From NCBI GenBank assembly GCA_030762175.1, contig CM060834.1, forward strand, positions 29,910,501 through 29,974,500: DNA of 64,000 nt, given 5' to 3'. The notes under the pieces were generated by a model. It was not told the origin of the DNA and ran no database searches. It saw nothing but the letters and a program-made list of their open reading frames with translations. Below are positions 36,522 to 47,829 of the stretch, in pieces (positions within the stretch are counted from its first letter, which is position 1; the number at the start of each line of letters is the position of its first letter). This DNA comes from Metallyticus violacea. Its lineage: Eukaryota > Arthropoda > Insecta > Mantodea > Metallyticidae. The position numbers and the translations under genes were made by a program.

Positions 36522-36686
36522 CTTCCAAAAAAGATTGTAACGTAAGCACAAATACAAGTTACATAGTGAACCAAGTTCTAGTCGACAGCTGATTTTGCCG
36601 TTAAGCGCTGCTGCTCCATTTGCAAAGGAAATTCATGGTGCGCGGTGTGCAAAACATAATCCATACTGAACTTTGCTTACTCGATA

Positions 36687-37599
36687 TTATACGGAGCGAT
36701 CCAATGAGCTATGAACCATGTTTTTACACTTAGAGTGTGCACCTGTGTTTCCCGCCGTTGACTGGGATAAACACGCTAGAGCTTCTGTCGTATCAGTTTG
36801 GATGACAGTCAGTTCTGTATTATGAGTGGGATGTTTTGTTTTGTATTTAATTGCGAAGTGAAATGTGACTCAATATACGTTTTATATTGCACAACATGTA
36901 TTTATTTACGGTTTGTGTGTTTCAACTGAAGCAATGGGTAGCGTTCAGTCTAAGAAACCTAAGAGACAGCAGGGTTCTTACCGAAGAAACATTAGATGAC
37001 CCCAGTTAACGTTTGGAAAATAATTCCCCCAAAAATGATTAGACGTACAGGCATTGTTTATGACACTAAATTGTTAAAGTTAAAAGCACATAAAATTACT
37101 GTTGCATACATTAATACAATGATGCGCCCCCTCTCCCTATTTTAGAGAATTAACCGATAGGGATTTGATTTTGCCTTTTTTCAACAAGACTCTGTCACAG
37201 CTCATACAGCGAACATTTCCATGAGAGAAATTGAAGAGTGCTTCAGAACAAAGGCTATCAGTAAGCATTTGTGGCCCCATCGGTATCACGAACTAACCCC
37301 TTGCGACTTTTCTATGTGGGGTAAATTAGAAAATATTTTATACAGACAACCCCACATATTGAAACAAATTATCCGGCAGGAAACTCAATGTGGAATACCG
37401 CAAATGATGCATTGTTTCCTACCAAAAAATGTATGAACAACGACGAGAGATAGTTTCAGTATTACTTTTCATAAAGTCGGCGAGTATAACTTCTTAAAAT
37501 AGTAAAGAGAACTGTTGTATGGTTGTGACGGCAAATGTCTCTCGTCTATATGCAAAACACCGCAAGTCGGTTCATATATTATTGGGTCGCTCTGTATTA
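36687..37599 (+). mobile_element. Mariner-like element bounded by inverted repeats
   Basis: The left end ATACGGAGCGATCCAAT (36689-36705) and the right end ATTGGGTCGCTCTGTAT (37581-37597) are inverted repeats with two mismatches, adjoining TA. The interior (about 0.9 kb) is a transposase pseudogene in its second half and unrecognisable decay in its first. Size is below that of an autonomous mariner-type element (about 1.3 kb), so internal deletion is likely. Confidence 0.75.
37020..37440 (+). pseudogene. Mariner-like transposase, C-terminal half
   Basis: The plus strand reads FAFFQQDSVTAHTANISMRE, matching the FQQDGATAHTA block around the second catalytic Asp. Next is IEECFRTKAISKHLWPHRY, then HELTPCDFSMWGKLENILY, with the third Asp in TPCDF and the WG motif, then a basic tail. 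The first catalytic Asp region cannot be found upstream. Stops near 37150 and 37440 show inactivation. It sits inside the 36687-37599 inverted repeats. Confidence 0.85.
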
Positions 37600-37614
37600 C
37601 ACCACTCCGTTATT

Positions 37615-38160
37615 AGAAGATGGAGAAAATAAAGTTAAGGAAAAACGCAATAATAACCTTTCTAGAAAAACCCGGAAAGGACAAAACTGACCATAGAAAT
37701 ATAGAACTTACCTCAACACTGTTCAAAATACGTAAAAATATAATAGCACAAGACTACCCTACAAGAAAACCAAATATTTCCAGCTACACAAGCCGGCTTC
37801 ATACCAGATATCCTTTATAAGACCATTAATTCGAGTAATGGCAACAAAACAAAACGCTTGTAATAAAAACAAGAGCTAAACTACGTGCTTTTTAGACACC
37901 AAAATAGTCTTTGACACTTGCTGAATAAATGACCTACTTTATAAAATGACGTTTGTTAATATCCCCCCCCCCCAAACCAGTCAAATGGATCACCAACTTC
38001 CTCAATCATAAACAAACTGATTCAAATCAATCGCACAAACTCCGAAACCTTTGAACTAAAAGCAAGGAAACACCATATCATGACAAAAAATTCAAACTTA
38101 CATAGCACCACACACTAACGACACAGCATACTGGAGCACAAACAGAGGACTCCCAATTTG
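37615..38160 (+). pseudogene. Non-LTR retrotransposon reverse transcriptase, 5' part
   Basis: The plus strand carries a degenerate RT domain of the Jockey-like type. Recognisable pieces are FLEKPGKDKTDHRNIELTS (canonically IPKPGKDKTDPKNYRPISL), LTSTLFKIRKNIIAQ, QAGFIPD-like text, RVMATKQNA, a FLDTKIVFDT-like piece corresponding to the catalytic block A, then KMTFVNI, KWITNFLNH and QINRTNSETFELKA. The normal FVDD catalytic box is not readable. Frameshifts, stops and a poly-C run at 37964-37974 break the frame. The gene continues after a SINE at 38450. Confidence 0.85.
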
Positions 38161-38447
38161 GCGTTACAGCCTCGACCTGCCGCTGCGACCTCTGCTTCCT
38201 CTACTTCCCGACTTTATTGCTAGAGGGGCAGTATTGCAGGAGCATGCCGGCACCCAGCCATTCACGCGGCTTTCGTGACCGAAGAACGCCACCTCTCCAT
38301 CAGGCAGCCTCCTAATTGTCCTCACGAAGCTGGGTGGACCCGTCCCAGGCCTCCCTAACTTGGGAAATATCCTAAGTAGGTACCGGGAATCGAACACGGT
38401 CCTCCCGGCCAAGAGTCAGCAATGCTAACCACTAGTAGACCAAAAGG
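38161..38447 (-). mobile_element. tRNA-derived SINE, family 3, inserted in the LINE
   Basis: The best-preserved copy of family 3. On the minus strand the tRNA-like head reads TCTACTAGTGGTTAGCA (A box, near 38424-38440) and GTTCGATTCCCGG (B box, near 38384-38397). The body follows with GGAGGCTGCCTGATGGAGAG and GGTCACGAAAGCCGCGTGAA. It lies between two halves of the RT pseudogene, so it is younger than the LINE. A target duplication is not obvious. Confidence 0.9.
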
Positions 38448-39010
38448 GTCTACTATGGGTCAAAACACAGCTACAAAAACAAATATCTTCACACACACCA
38501 CCTAATACTATAATGAAAAGTTTCAGAAAGCCAGTACAGCCCTGAACACAATTAGATACTACTTGAATTAAAAGTAAAGGCCTTTCATCCAAAATACTTA
38601 TACAATTATACCATCATCACGTATGTATCGCTTCAATTTCACCCAAAACTGCAACAGAACTAGTAGGCAAACTTGAAAGGAAATACACATGAATTGCACT
38701 ACGAGTGCATAAAACACACAAAGGGGAAGAGGCATATCGAACTACTAAAATCAAATCACTAACTGACCGCATAGAGGATGCATAAATAAACTGTTTAAGG
38801 GAAGCAGCTAAAAGTAAATACAGAAGCGCACACATAAACATTCCTAAAAACATAGAACTAGTAAACACGAGGGGGGAAAAAAATAGCCGAAGACTAACAC
38901 TCATAAAAAGAGTTGATGACCATTCAAAATCACCTAATGAAACTGGTACCATAAAAACCAAAAAATGAACGTAACAGACTGAAGAGCAAAGACAATAAGA
39001 AAGCTGAAAA
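38448..39010 (+). pseudogene. Non-LTR retrotransposon, 3' part of ORF2
   Basis: Continuation of the LINE broken by the SINE. The plus strand reads KSFRKASTALNTIRYYL, then in other frames TELVGKLERKYT, RVHKTHKGEEAYRTTKIKSL, TDRIEDA, GAAKSKYRSAHINIPKNIEL and RRLTLIKRVDDH, in the order expected for the C-terminal part of Jockey-like ORF2. Many stops and shifts. The end of the LINE is masked by a second SINE at 39011. Confidence 0.8.
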
Positions 39011-39314
39011 AAAAATTTTTTTTGAGTAGTGTTTAACGCCCGTTTTTACTACTGAGGCACCACAGGCGGTGGACACTGATGATACATGAGATGAAATGAT
39101 ATATTGGGAAAGGATTTTTTTTTTTTTAAGGAAGGAAGCGTTCCAGGCCTAAGTTTAGGTATCTCCCCGGCATTTGCCAGTTATGAAGACTGAGGAAAAC
39201 CTGGAAAAAACCCCAGTCAGGGAGGACGGTCCTGGAGGGATTCGAACCGCAGACCTCCCGCTCACGAGTCCGTGCCTTAACGACCTCGACCACCCGTGGC
39301 GGTAAAGCTGAAAA
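39000..39314 (-). mobile_element. SINE family 2 with 11-bp target duplication
   Basis: Body 39011-39303 on the minus strand. AAAGCTGAAAA occurs at 39000-39010 and 39304-39314, a clear target-site duplication. The tRNA-like head at the right end holds the B-box complement GGATTCGAACCGC and the A-box region GACCTCGACCACCCG. The 3' tail lies at the left (complement of GTGTTTAACGCCCGTTTTTA). It was inserted in the 3' part of the LINE. Confidence 0.95.
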
Positions 39315-41251
39315 TAACACACCATAAATTAATAAGGGAAAAATAATTAAAAATTATTATAATAGATTCCTCAATCAATAACATGCAAATTGCACCAAAA
39401 CTGCAATTTCACCATTCACAAACACCGCATTATCTTTGCGCTAAGAAGCCTTTCTTACTAATGTCGGACCATTCAACGGAGCTTCTCCAAAAGAAAAGAA
39501 AGGAATATATATTTCTTTTTCGGAGGCTGAAAGGAAGTTATTTTCTAAACATCTCTGGAAGAGGTTTTACCTCCCCAAAATTCCCTTAATCTATTGGACT
39601 CGAAAGTCAACACTATCCCCTATCTACACCCATCCTAAATATATAAACCGTCCTACAAAACCTAACCTACCCTGCAGTAAAGTCCGATACCCGGGTGGAA
39701 CGCAGCAGACTACCCGTCTCCAATCCTCACCGAAAGGAAGAGATGTGTGTTTTTAAATCTAATGTGCTTGATGACACTTTATCCAGACATTCATACAATG
39801 ATACTAAAACATTTTTCAGCGCAACTTTCATTTCCTCCGCACTGAATCTCGTGATACAGGCTAACCCGCGCATCACCACTCCCAGTGGTGCGAACGGTGT
39901 ACGGGAGTAATTCAGCTTTTCTACTTCCTCTTGTTCTCAATTTGTAGGTATCTTTCCCTTTCTATTTGTTAACTGTATGTATTAATAAGGGAGAAAAACA
40001 TCGAACTTTTGAATCTACCTGTATATTAAAACTGTTTTATTTCTGTGATATCGTCGAAGTGGACGATGACGCTCGATTCTGCTGTTTGTGCCTGTTCTTG
40101 CACAGGAGCAGGGTTGGAGAAAAATGGTTGCGAATCAATCAGAGAGAATTCGTAGACCACTTAGTACTTTTATCCGATGGATGCTCTCTGCCATGTTCCT
40201 CCATTTATGTTTGCCTGGACCACGAAACTCACGTTGCTGGCGCGCGAACTGCACCGAGACGGAATGATCGTTGAAAACTGATTAGTTCACTTAGAACGAA
40301 TGCAGAATGCTGAAAGACCCGCTTGTTGAATCATTAACACCTGTTACTAAGTGGTTGCCGAGTTATTGCAAGTCTGCCTCAATCTGAATGTCGAATAGTT
40401 GAGACACCAATGTCCTGGCAATATTACCTAATGCCGCGTAGGCCTGTATGTGCTGACGAGCAAGAGAACTGCCCGAGGATAAATGCAAAACTGCGGAGGA
40501 TATCCTCCTTTTATGCTAAATTTACACGTGGTGTCTCATACGTGAATTCTAATCAAACCCACGGCAACTGAGTTTTTTAAATCCTTGCTTCTTATTGGTG
40601 AGTTCTCGCTCACTTTTCCGCGCTACTCTTAAACTTTCGAACTTAAAGCTTGTGTTATTGGCTACTGAAGAGATCGTGCGTTTGCTGGCCGGTAAAGTTC
40701 ATTGCCTCGTCATGGCATCTCTTTGGACAAGCTAATGGAATAACCCTTGACTCCGCAACTGGGCAGACAACACCCTTGCAGATAGCTCCAAGCCGGACGA
40801 GTGTGTCGACAGGCATTCCTTACAAATATTTCTTTCTTCTGCATACGAAATTGTTTTACAAATTACCTTACATATCATAGAGGAGCTATTTACAATTAAA
40901 TATTTATATAAAATTACTTACCTGCGTCCTGGTGGAGAGCGGGATGCAAGAACTGCTTCAATATCTTAAACTTACCGCGTAAGCAAATAGGTAGCAGTAG
41001 TAGGAGTATATTTAATACATTAGCACCAATACAATACAAAACATTTCAACAGTCCCACGATACACTTCTATGTTTGATTTAGCACAAGATATTACATTAG
41101 ACATTCACAGTAAGATATAAAACGTATATATTCAGCAATAAAAACAAATAAATGAAAATAAACAAATAAAAATAAAAGAAAATAAATATCAGAAGAGTAT
41201 AAATTTTAAAATGCTAAAATGCTATTGTGAACCACACACAGCTGGTTTCAG
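39315..41251. other. No recognisable gene; less AT-rich patch
   Basis: About 40040-40850 is distinctly less AT-rich than its surroundings, but ORFs on both strands lack recognisable domains. A strong donor-like CGCAG|GTAAGTAA occurs on the minus strand near 40919, without a convincing acceptor upstream. An LTR remnant or an old promoter/first exon is possible; neither can be shown. Confidence 0.45.
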
Positions 41252-42190
41252 TCAATTTGATTCCCCAAACTCCTCCGGATTATTAGACTTTTCAGACCTG
41301 GGCTGTCTCACTTTAACCAGAAATTTACCTAATTTCTCCTCTCCTTCCTTGTCTGCCACTACTACTATACGATCCTGTATAGTAGTGCGGCAGATATTTT
41401 TCCCTCCATTCTTCCGTACCTTTACATTCAGCCAGAATGTGTTTCCATGATCCCCCCTCCTCACAGATGGGGCAAATTCTTCGCTCATATTCGTCAGTGA
41501 TCTTAATAATCCGGCATGTCACTAGTCTGAGCCACGTTAGCTCCTGTCTAGAGAGTTTAGCCCCTGATTTGATGTACTGCTCCATTCTCCATTCCAATTT
41601 TAGCCCCAATTGTACTTCCAGCAAAATTATCTCTGCGTAATTGTCTACTGCCTATCCATATCCCTCATGCGGTTCCTAACATTCCTCCACGCGCTCTTTC
41701 TGTTCCTCTGACCCGCCATGATAATGGCGTCCAGTCCTATTGTTTCTAGTCGTTTTCTTAATTTGGATGCCCATGTCTTGTTCCCTCCCATCCCCTAGCT
41801 GTTCATGATAGCACAATGCTCCAAATAAAGTTTGGTTTCCGTGAATAATTCAAAGCTAGTACTCGACTACTATGATTTTACAATGTATGGTCTCGCTGTA
41901 GGCCCCGAATTCTCTCTCTTAATTCCGCAGTTTGCCGTGCGCCTCCCCAGCCCCAAAAATTCCTTTCAGAAAACATGTCCTCATTGAATCTAGGTTCATA
42001 GTTTGCTCCCATTTCCAAATATCTGCCCAGTATGTCATTGTAGATCTTACTAATACCCCATGGGTGATTTCCAATACACTTACAGGCATTTCTGGGATTC
42101 TATTAATAACCAGAGAGCTTCTACTGCTTTCACTCCTGCTTTATGTTTTGTCAAGTCCATACTTCGTCACTCTCCGTTTATCGTAAAAGT
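41252..42190 (-). pseudogene. Non-LTR retrotransposon 3' region (zinc-knuckle type)
   Basis: Minus-strand remnant of the C-terminal end of a non-LTR ORF2. Near 41480-41620 it reads KLSRQELTWLRLVTCRI, then CPICEEGGSWKHILAECKG and TEEWREKYLP. This is a CxxC...H...C knuckle seen after the RT in such elements. A frameshift near 41400 leads to RIVVVADKEGEEKLGKFLVK. The upstream part (42190-41640) is open in pieces: GRYLEMGANYEPRFNEDMFS and GARQTAELRERIRGLQRDH. No RT core is visible. The same knuckle occurs at 53740 on the plus strand. Confidence 0.7.
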
Positions 42191-43254
42191 AATGCGCAAG
42201 TATACAACACAATTCCTGTTTTGTCACATAAAACCGATTTTAACTCACTCTCTCAACGAAATGAGTTCCATAATACGTTTTCTAAAACAGTAAAATATAC
42301 GAAAAACCACCAGCCACCTGTTTGAAAATTGCCCATGACACGTGGATTTCTGGGGCTCCGTTTGTATGCCAAACATTAATTTTAATTCCGGCACGCACTT
42401 GCCGCCACTGGTAGATGGATACATTTGCGGGGAGTGGAGAGACTGGAGGGTAATTGCTTTAGCGTTATATGGAGGGAGCTGTGTCATACATTCTCGCCCT
42501 TTGCAGCACGGCATTCCTCAATCTTCATTATGTCCAGCGTTCTCATAACAGAACCGACCAACTTTCCATTCACTCTCAAGGGCCAGGGGCGGGTTCAGTG
42601 AGACATTTTTGGAGGGGGAGCTTTCATTATGAGTTCTATACATTCTAATGGAGCATCAAACTTTTGGTTTCGTATAATTTACATATGTTGGAATTCAAAT
42701 TTAAGAATACAGAATCTTCATTTCCAGCAAATTTAACAAAAAATAAATAAAGCCACAAAACCTTCTGTGGTTCTTACTCAAATTGTTGAACATGAATTTT
42801 TCTTCCACTCACATTCTTGTTTCAATAAAACATTATTTAAATTTAAGTTAAATAACATAAAACGAACCTGTATGTAAAATACTCATTGCCCAAAATTAAA
42901 TTTCAAAGCGCAGTTAGCAAACTTAATACCACTCATAACGCGTTCTTGAATATTATATGGATTAAACAAAACAAACATTTCTGCAGCCTGTTGACTTATA
43001 TAAAAGTTGAATTTTATTCACGGTTGGGTCACAACACGACAGCAAGGACTGTTTCAATGTTCCATGAGTTAAAAATAGTGATTTGTGATACCTATGAATA
43101 ATACAAAATAACTTTTAGCTCGTATATTATATATTTTTATTAGATATCCTTTGTATTTATAAATAAATTAGATATATAAATTAAATTTATTATAGACTTT
43201 CCGGAAGGTTCCTTGTTTCAAAGAAATAGTTGGTGAATAGAAGAAATATTACGG
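42191..43254. other. No recognisable gene
   Basis: A less AT-rich patch at 42330-42600 carries ORFs on both strands without known motifs. CCAGGGGCGGGTTCAGTG at about 42582 resembles the ends of some cut-and-paste elements, but no partner was found. Confidence 0.5.
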
Positions 43255-43640
43255 ATAATATTACTATATCCAAGTTCCGGAAGTTCAGGCATTTATTTTC
43301 GTTAAAATAGGCAGGCAAAAAGACATTTAAACACTGAAAATAGACACTAATATACTTAAAATAGTCATTTATTAAAAATGAAAACAGAGAGTGATATCAC
43401 TCATTATTAATGAAAATAAGTATTTAAGACACTTAATAATTTATTTACTTGCTTACAAGCATCAACAAGATGTTTTTCCAAGGTATCAAAGATGCGCAGT
43501 AGCTTCTGGTCGAGTTCGTTTTCTATTCATGCGTTTAAAGGGGAATCAGGTTAGTGTCTCTCTTACTTGTGTACTGAAAGCATTGTAGAGACGGTTTAAT
43601 GCACAGCTGTACCGCTCTCCTCTTTCTCGCTTGCAATTGT
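43255..43640 (+). repeat. Dispersed repeat R1, longest copy
   Basis: Reference copy for R1. Its left half matches copy 1 (3160-3460, inverted) and its right half matches both copy 1 and copy 2 (26876-27006). No ORF, no terminal inverted repeat and no poly-A were recognised. Confidence 0.75.
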
Positions 43641-44479
43641 TTGTTATATATAGGCGTACTGAGTAGTTATCCCTACAGAAAACTTCCTAGAATTGTTTCG
43701 CGTAAATGGATAGAAGATCATTCGCCAGAACTATTCAAAACTACAGTACTTTCCTCATCCTCTCTATTTCATGGTATTCTATGTCCGAGGTAACCAAACT
43801 TTCCTTTCACTAATGAAGGTTATGCTATTTAAGGAGCTTAAGTGAATGGGTTGAGGAGAAACTTTTTGACTGCTTGAAAAGAAATAAATGTATAACAAGA
43901 TTCTCAATAACTATTTTTTTGTAAGATGAATGCGCCATTTAATATTTATACCTTTTTTCACTTCCATATATTAAAATTCTTTATGTACTTAAATACATAA
44001 ATAATCTAAGAAAAATCCATAACGACCCAAATCAAGGTAAAAAAAAGTTTTAAAACCTTAAAATAGGAAACAGAAACAAAAAAAAAATAAATAATGCAAA
44101 ATAAAAACTGGCCCTACGCCCCCAAATGTACGGAAACAAAAGTCATTTCGTTTCTTAAATATCCACGCAACTACAAAAACATTTTGCATAACTTCCGGGC
44201 TCTGCTTATATCGTAGCGGTAGAAATTATTGGGCCTTTAAATGTATTTTGGCGAAATAAAATTACATATAAATCTTTTGGGTTTTTATATTTTCATCATC
44301 ATCCTTATTATTATCACTATCATTAATAGATTTTATTATATATTCTACTATATACACGTGAAATAAATCTTAGAAACAAATTATGTAATATCACTCATTG
44401 CACTATGGCCCGGTATAGAAACCACTGCGTGGAACGTAAAAATATAAAAACTATAACCATATATGTAGCACATTATAAA
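43641..44479. other. No recognisable gene
   Basis: AT-rich, with A-rich runs near 44035-44090. Confidence 0.55.
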
Positions 44480-45201
44480 ATGGATGATATTTACTACAGT
44501 TATTTCACGAATCAAACAAGAATTTAATATTATTCCCCTAAACTTGGATGACAAATGTGTAATACTTGTATATTTGTATTATGAATACTTTATCTTTTCA
44601 AGCCATCTTGCAACAGGCGAAAGCCGATGGTCAGTAATGCCAACAGAGAACAACAAAATACGGGTTTAGGACTATTTCATGAATACAATAAGAATAAAAG
44701 TACTATATATTCATATATTTGAAATTCACGCACAGATTATTAACAATTGTGCAAAATGTTATAACTATTTAAGAATATCTAGCTAATTAGAAACCGTGAG
44801 ACTGAAATAAACGAAATTCGTCCATTACAATCCTACTATTCGATTTACTAATACAAACTGAGAAAAACAAAACAGGTACCAATTACTTTTCCGAACAACG
44901 TGCTTTTAAAATGTATTGTTACATGATTTATAACATGGTTTCATTACCAAAACGCTTTAGAGAACTCTCCATTTTGCGTTATGGTTGTCAATAGTTTTGT
45001 TGGTATCAACATATTTCCACCCCGTGCTAGCAAAAGTGGTCAGTGATGCATGCTCAGGAATTATAGTGGGGGATATGAAGTTGGTTACACTGACCACAAG
45101 ACAAATGCACTTCACGCGGTAAAGGGATATGGCAAAAATGTAGGATCATTAATTGCAATATCGGGCTGTGAGTGGTCAAAATTCAAACTTTTGTTTCACT
45201 T

Positions 45202-45407
45202 CATGGTCTTTTTGTTATTGATTTCTTTTATTTATGGACGCTCTTTAACATCTCAGGTCATCAGCGTCCCATTCAATCCGGGGCATAAAATGGCCTACAC
45301 ATTTTGCTCAGAGGCCTCGTCTTTTAGACATGAGGTTCTTTTACATGCCGTAAATATACGACATGGCTTTACGTCCCTTTCGAAGGAAGCTATACTTAGG
45401 ATTGGCC
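45202..45407 (-). mobile_element. SINE family 1 nested in R2
   Basis: Minus-strand, 5'-truncated body (about 45209-45400) inserted between CATGGTC and ATTGGCC. The undisturbed R2 copy reads CATTGGTC at this point and continues with the same TTTTATGATGA sequence. The flanking heptamers look like a diverged target duplication. The SINE is therefore younger than this R2 copy. Confidence 0.82.
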
Positions 45408-45599
45408 GAAAAGTCAATTTTATGATGAAGTCACATTAGTGAAGTCATCTTAAAAAGATTAATATGAACCATATTATATATTAAACCAAAGTAGTAGTGT
45501 TATAAACATTTTATAGCACTGATTATTATAAAATACTGTTTTTCAGTTGAGTGCCTTGCTTTGAAAGAATAACTTTTACTCTTTTTGTAACGTGTTGTA

Positions 45600-45605
<6 letters not shown>

Positions 45606-45644
<39 letters not shown>
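45606..45644. repeat. (TTA)n microsatellite
   Basis: About 13 units of TTA/ATT. Confidence 0.97.
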
Positions 45645-45646
<2 letters not shown>

Positions 45647-45930
45647 ATTTTATGTTCCGTATAAACATTTATGATAAAATTGGAATTTATGTGATATTGC
45701 AATATGAAAGGTAACATGCCATACAATAACATCTATCAGCAATAAAGAAAGCTGTGGTTTAGTCCATAAATTGCAGTTTTACTACTTTAGTGTAGTGTTC
45801 TTATTAATGCTATAAAATCAAAGTGTATGAATAATTTAAAATAAAACAACTACATGATTAATCTCGCAGAAAAGCTGTAAAACTCGCCATGTTTGCTAAA
45901 GTCCTCGCAAAATTGTATAATATCGTATCG

Positions 45931-46712
45931 GTCATTCTATACAATGCACGCCGCTGCATCAATATGAAATCTGTTCCAGCTGGGGTCAGCAATCAGCCTT
46001 TTCCATCTAGCCAGTTGAAGCCGAGGCAATCTCAGGGATGTTGATGCGGATAACACGACCTCTGTCCACATGGTAGAGGAAGTGCAGAGCGAACAAGCAG
46101 CCCTCGGGGAGGACTGGGAACGAAGCCCCCAAAACACATGCAAAATCACCCCTCGAACATCAGCAATTCCACCCCTTTCCCCTCCGCTCCGCTTTATATG
46201 CATGCAATTTAGATTGAGACTAGCAGTGGCTTCCATCTATCAATCACCATAACCATCAAATGAGCATGTCCCTGTGGGACATTTCCAGCCCAGTTGCATT
46301 AATGAGCCACGCTGAACAAATAGAGAAGTCAACACCTGAGGATATTCATCGCTATCCCCTTGTTCGATACCCTGTTGCACCTCAAGTCACGGAAGTGTTT
46401 TCAAGGGCGTTAAAGTGAGCCAATCTGCAAAATGTAATGGAAGTATTGTGAATGCACCTTAAGCCTACGCTATTTATCCTACCATATCAAATATTCAAAA
46501 TGTCATTACTACCAGGGGCAGTCACTGTAAAATTGCTAATACTTCAGCCAGATTTTTAAAAAAAGTACAGCGCAAACCTTAGGGAGAGGGGGAAAAAAAG
46601 AAAAAAATGTTCCGGAGATGACATAAATTACCTCAGAAACATGTTTTTTTTTAAAAATAATACACTATTAATTTTATTTTGCACAAAATATCGAAGCAAC
46701 TTTATTGAATAA
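45931..46712. other. No recognisable gene
   Basis: Less AT-rich around 45950-46260, where ORFs of 99 (minus) and 60 (plus) codons overlap without a known motif. Confidence 0.5.
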
Positions 46713-47510
46713 TACAGGGTGTTTGGAAAGTCACTTTGCAGTTACAACATATGTTGAAAATGTCGTTCGCAGGCGAATAAACAAATGTGAACCCACTTAA
46801 TTTTATTGGAAAACACTTTCTGCAGAGCTGTAACCAAGCCTCGTCTGTATAGAAGATGGCATCAAGAATAGCAATGATATTCCTTTCAATAAAAGATGTA
46901 AACCATTCACAGTAACGGAAACGCTTTTTGCACTGCTGTCACTTTATCCAGGAACTATTTCAATTTTTTCCTAACCGCTTTATACGCGGTTGTAAGCTCG
47001 ATATCTGTTTCTTATGCCAACTTGCGCAATGATTTTGATGGGCTCCACAGCATAGAGTCAGAAATGTCCAACAACTTCTCTTCCAGTTCGTTCGGCATCT
47101 AACACTGACCCTGTCTCCCGAAATTCCTTAATAAGTCGACGAACTTCATTTCAATGAGGTACAGCTGTTTCTGTAAAAATTTCAGCAAATGCTGTGTATT
47201 TATCTTGTCTAAATACGTGTTCAACAAGTAAAATATGTTTCACAATTGAAAGCACCATACTTTAAAACTAAATTGAACATCTAAACACTGCACGTGTCGC
47301 TTTTAACAGCTTTTGTCGACTGATAATTGAACTAAACAGTTAAATATTATGCAGCAATAGAATGAATTAAAAAACAACCATGTGTCTATGAAAAAACAAT
47401 TATGACAACGTATTAAAATTCTATGTAGAAAGAACACAAATTTAATTCGAACTCCCAACTTAATCGACATCCTTAGTCTAAGTGCACAGTGACTTTCCGA
47501 ACACGCTGTA
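46713..47510 (-). mobile_element. Mariner-like element, internally deleted, 30-bp inverted repeats
   Basis: The left end is TACAGGGTGTTTGGAAAGTC... and the right end, read inward, is TACAGCGTGTTCGGAAAGTC.... They agree at about 26 of 30 positions and start with TA, the mariner target. Length is 798 bp. The minus strand keeps transposase N-terminal pieces: VEHVFRQDKYTAFAEIF, then RRLIKEFRETGSVLDAERTG, of the DUF4817 type. The catalytic domain is missing or unrecognisable. It is a non-autonomous derivative with well-defined ends. Confidence 0.82.
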
Positions 47511-47829
47511 CACTTTTTTTTTTACAACAAAGGCAAACAAAATTTAAAAATTAATAAATATTTAAAGATAGGGAAAGGCAAGGATATTCTGATTTCAGAG
47601 ATCATTTACAAACATTTTGTATATCTTCTATATTGTTACTACACAGGATGACAGACGTTTGAACAATATCTATTGTTGAACTCATTTATAATGCAAAAAC
47701 GCTTAATAGAAGATTGATACTGTAAAGTAGAACTGCTATATTCAGGTGGTTAATTGGCAAAATGAGTTGTATTAAAATATTTGCACCTTCAATAGAGTAC
47801 TACTCAATTCAAAAAAAAAAAAATATTTT
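47511..47829. other. No recognisable gene
   Basis: AT-rich spacer between two mariner remnants. Confidence 0.55.

Larger units (their letters stand above)
44480..45930 (+). repeat. Dispersed repeat R2, longest copy
   Basis: The left block (44480-44610) and middle block (45040-45450) match 19678-20060. The right block (about 45730-45930) matches 63240-63480: AATAAAGAAAGC, TTAATGCTATAAAA, AATAATTTAAAATAA, ATTAATCTC-GCAGAAAAGCT, TAAAGTCCT. A partial duplication of the left block lies at 44668-44760. The middle block is split by a family 1 SINE. It contains a (TTA)n microsatellite. No coding capacity recognised. Confidence 0.7.

Noticed and set aside
40921..40970. Candidate minus-strand exon ending in CGCAG|GTAAGTAA
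   Set aside because: The donor is good, but no pyrimidine-rich acceptor lies upstream. It could only be a first exon, which cannot be supported.
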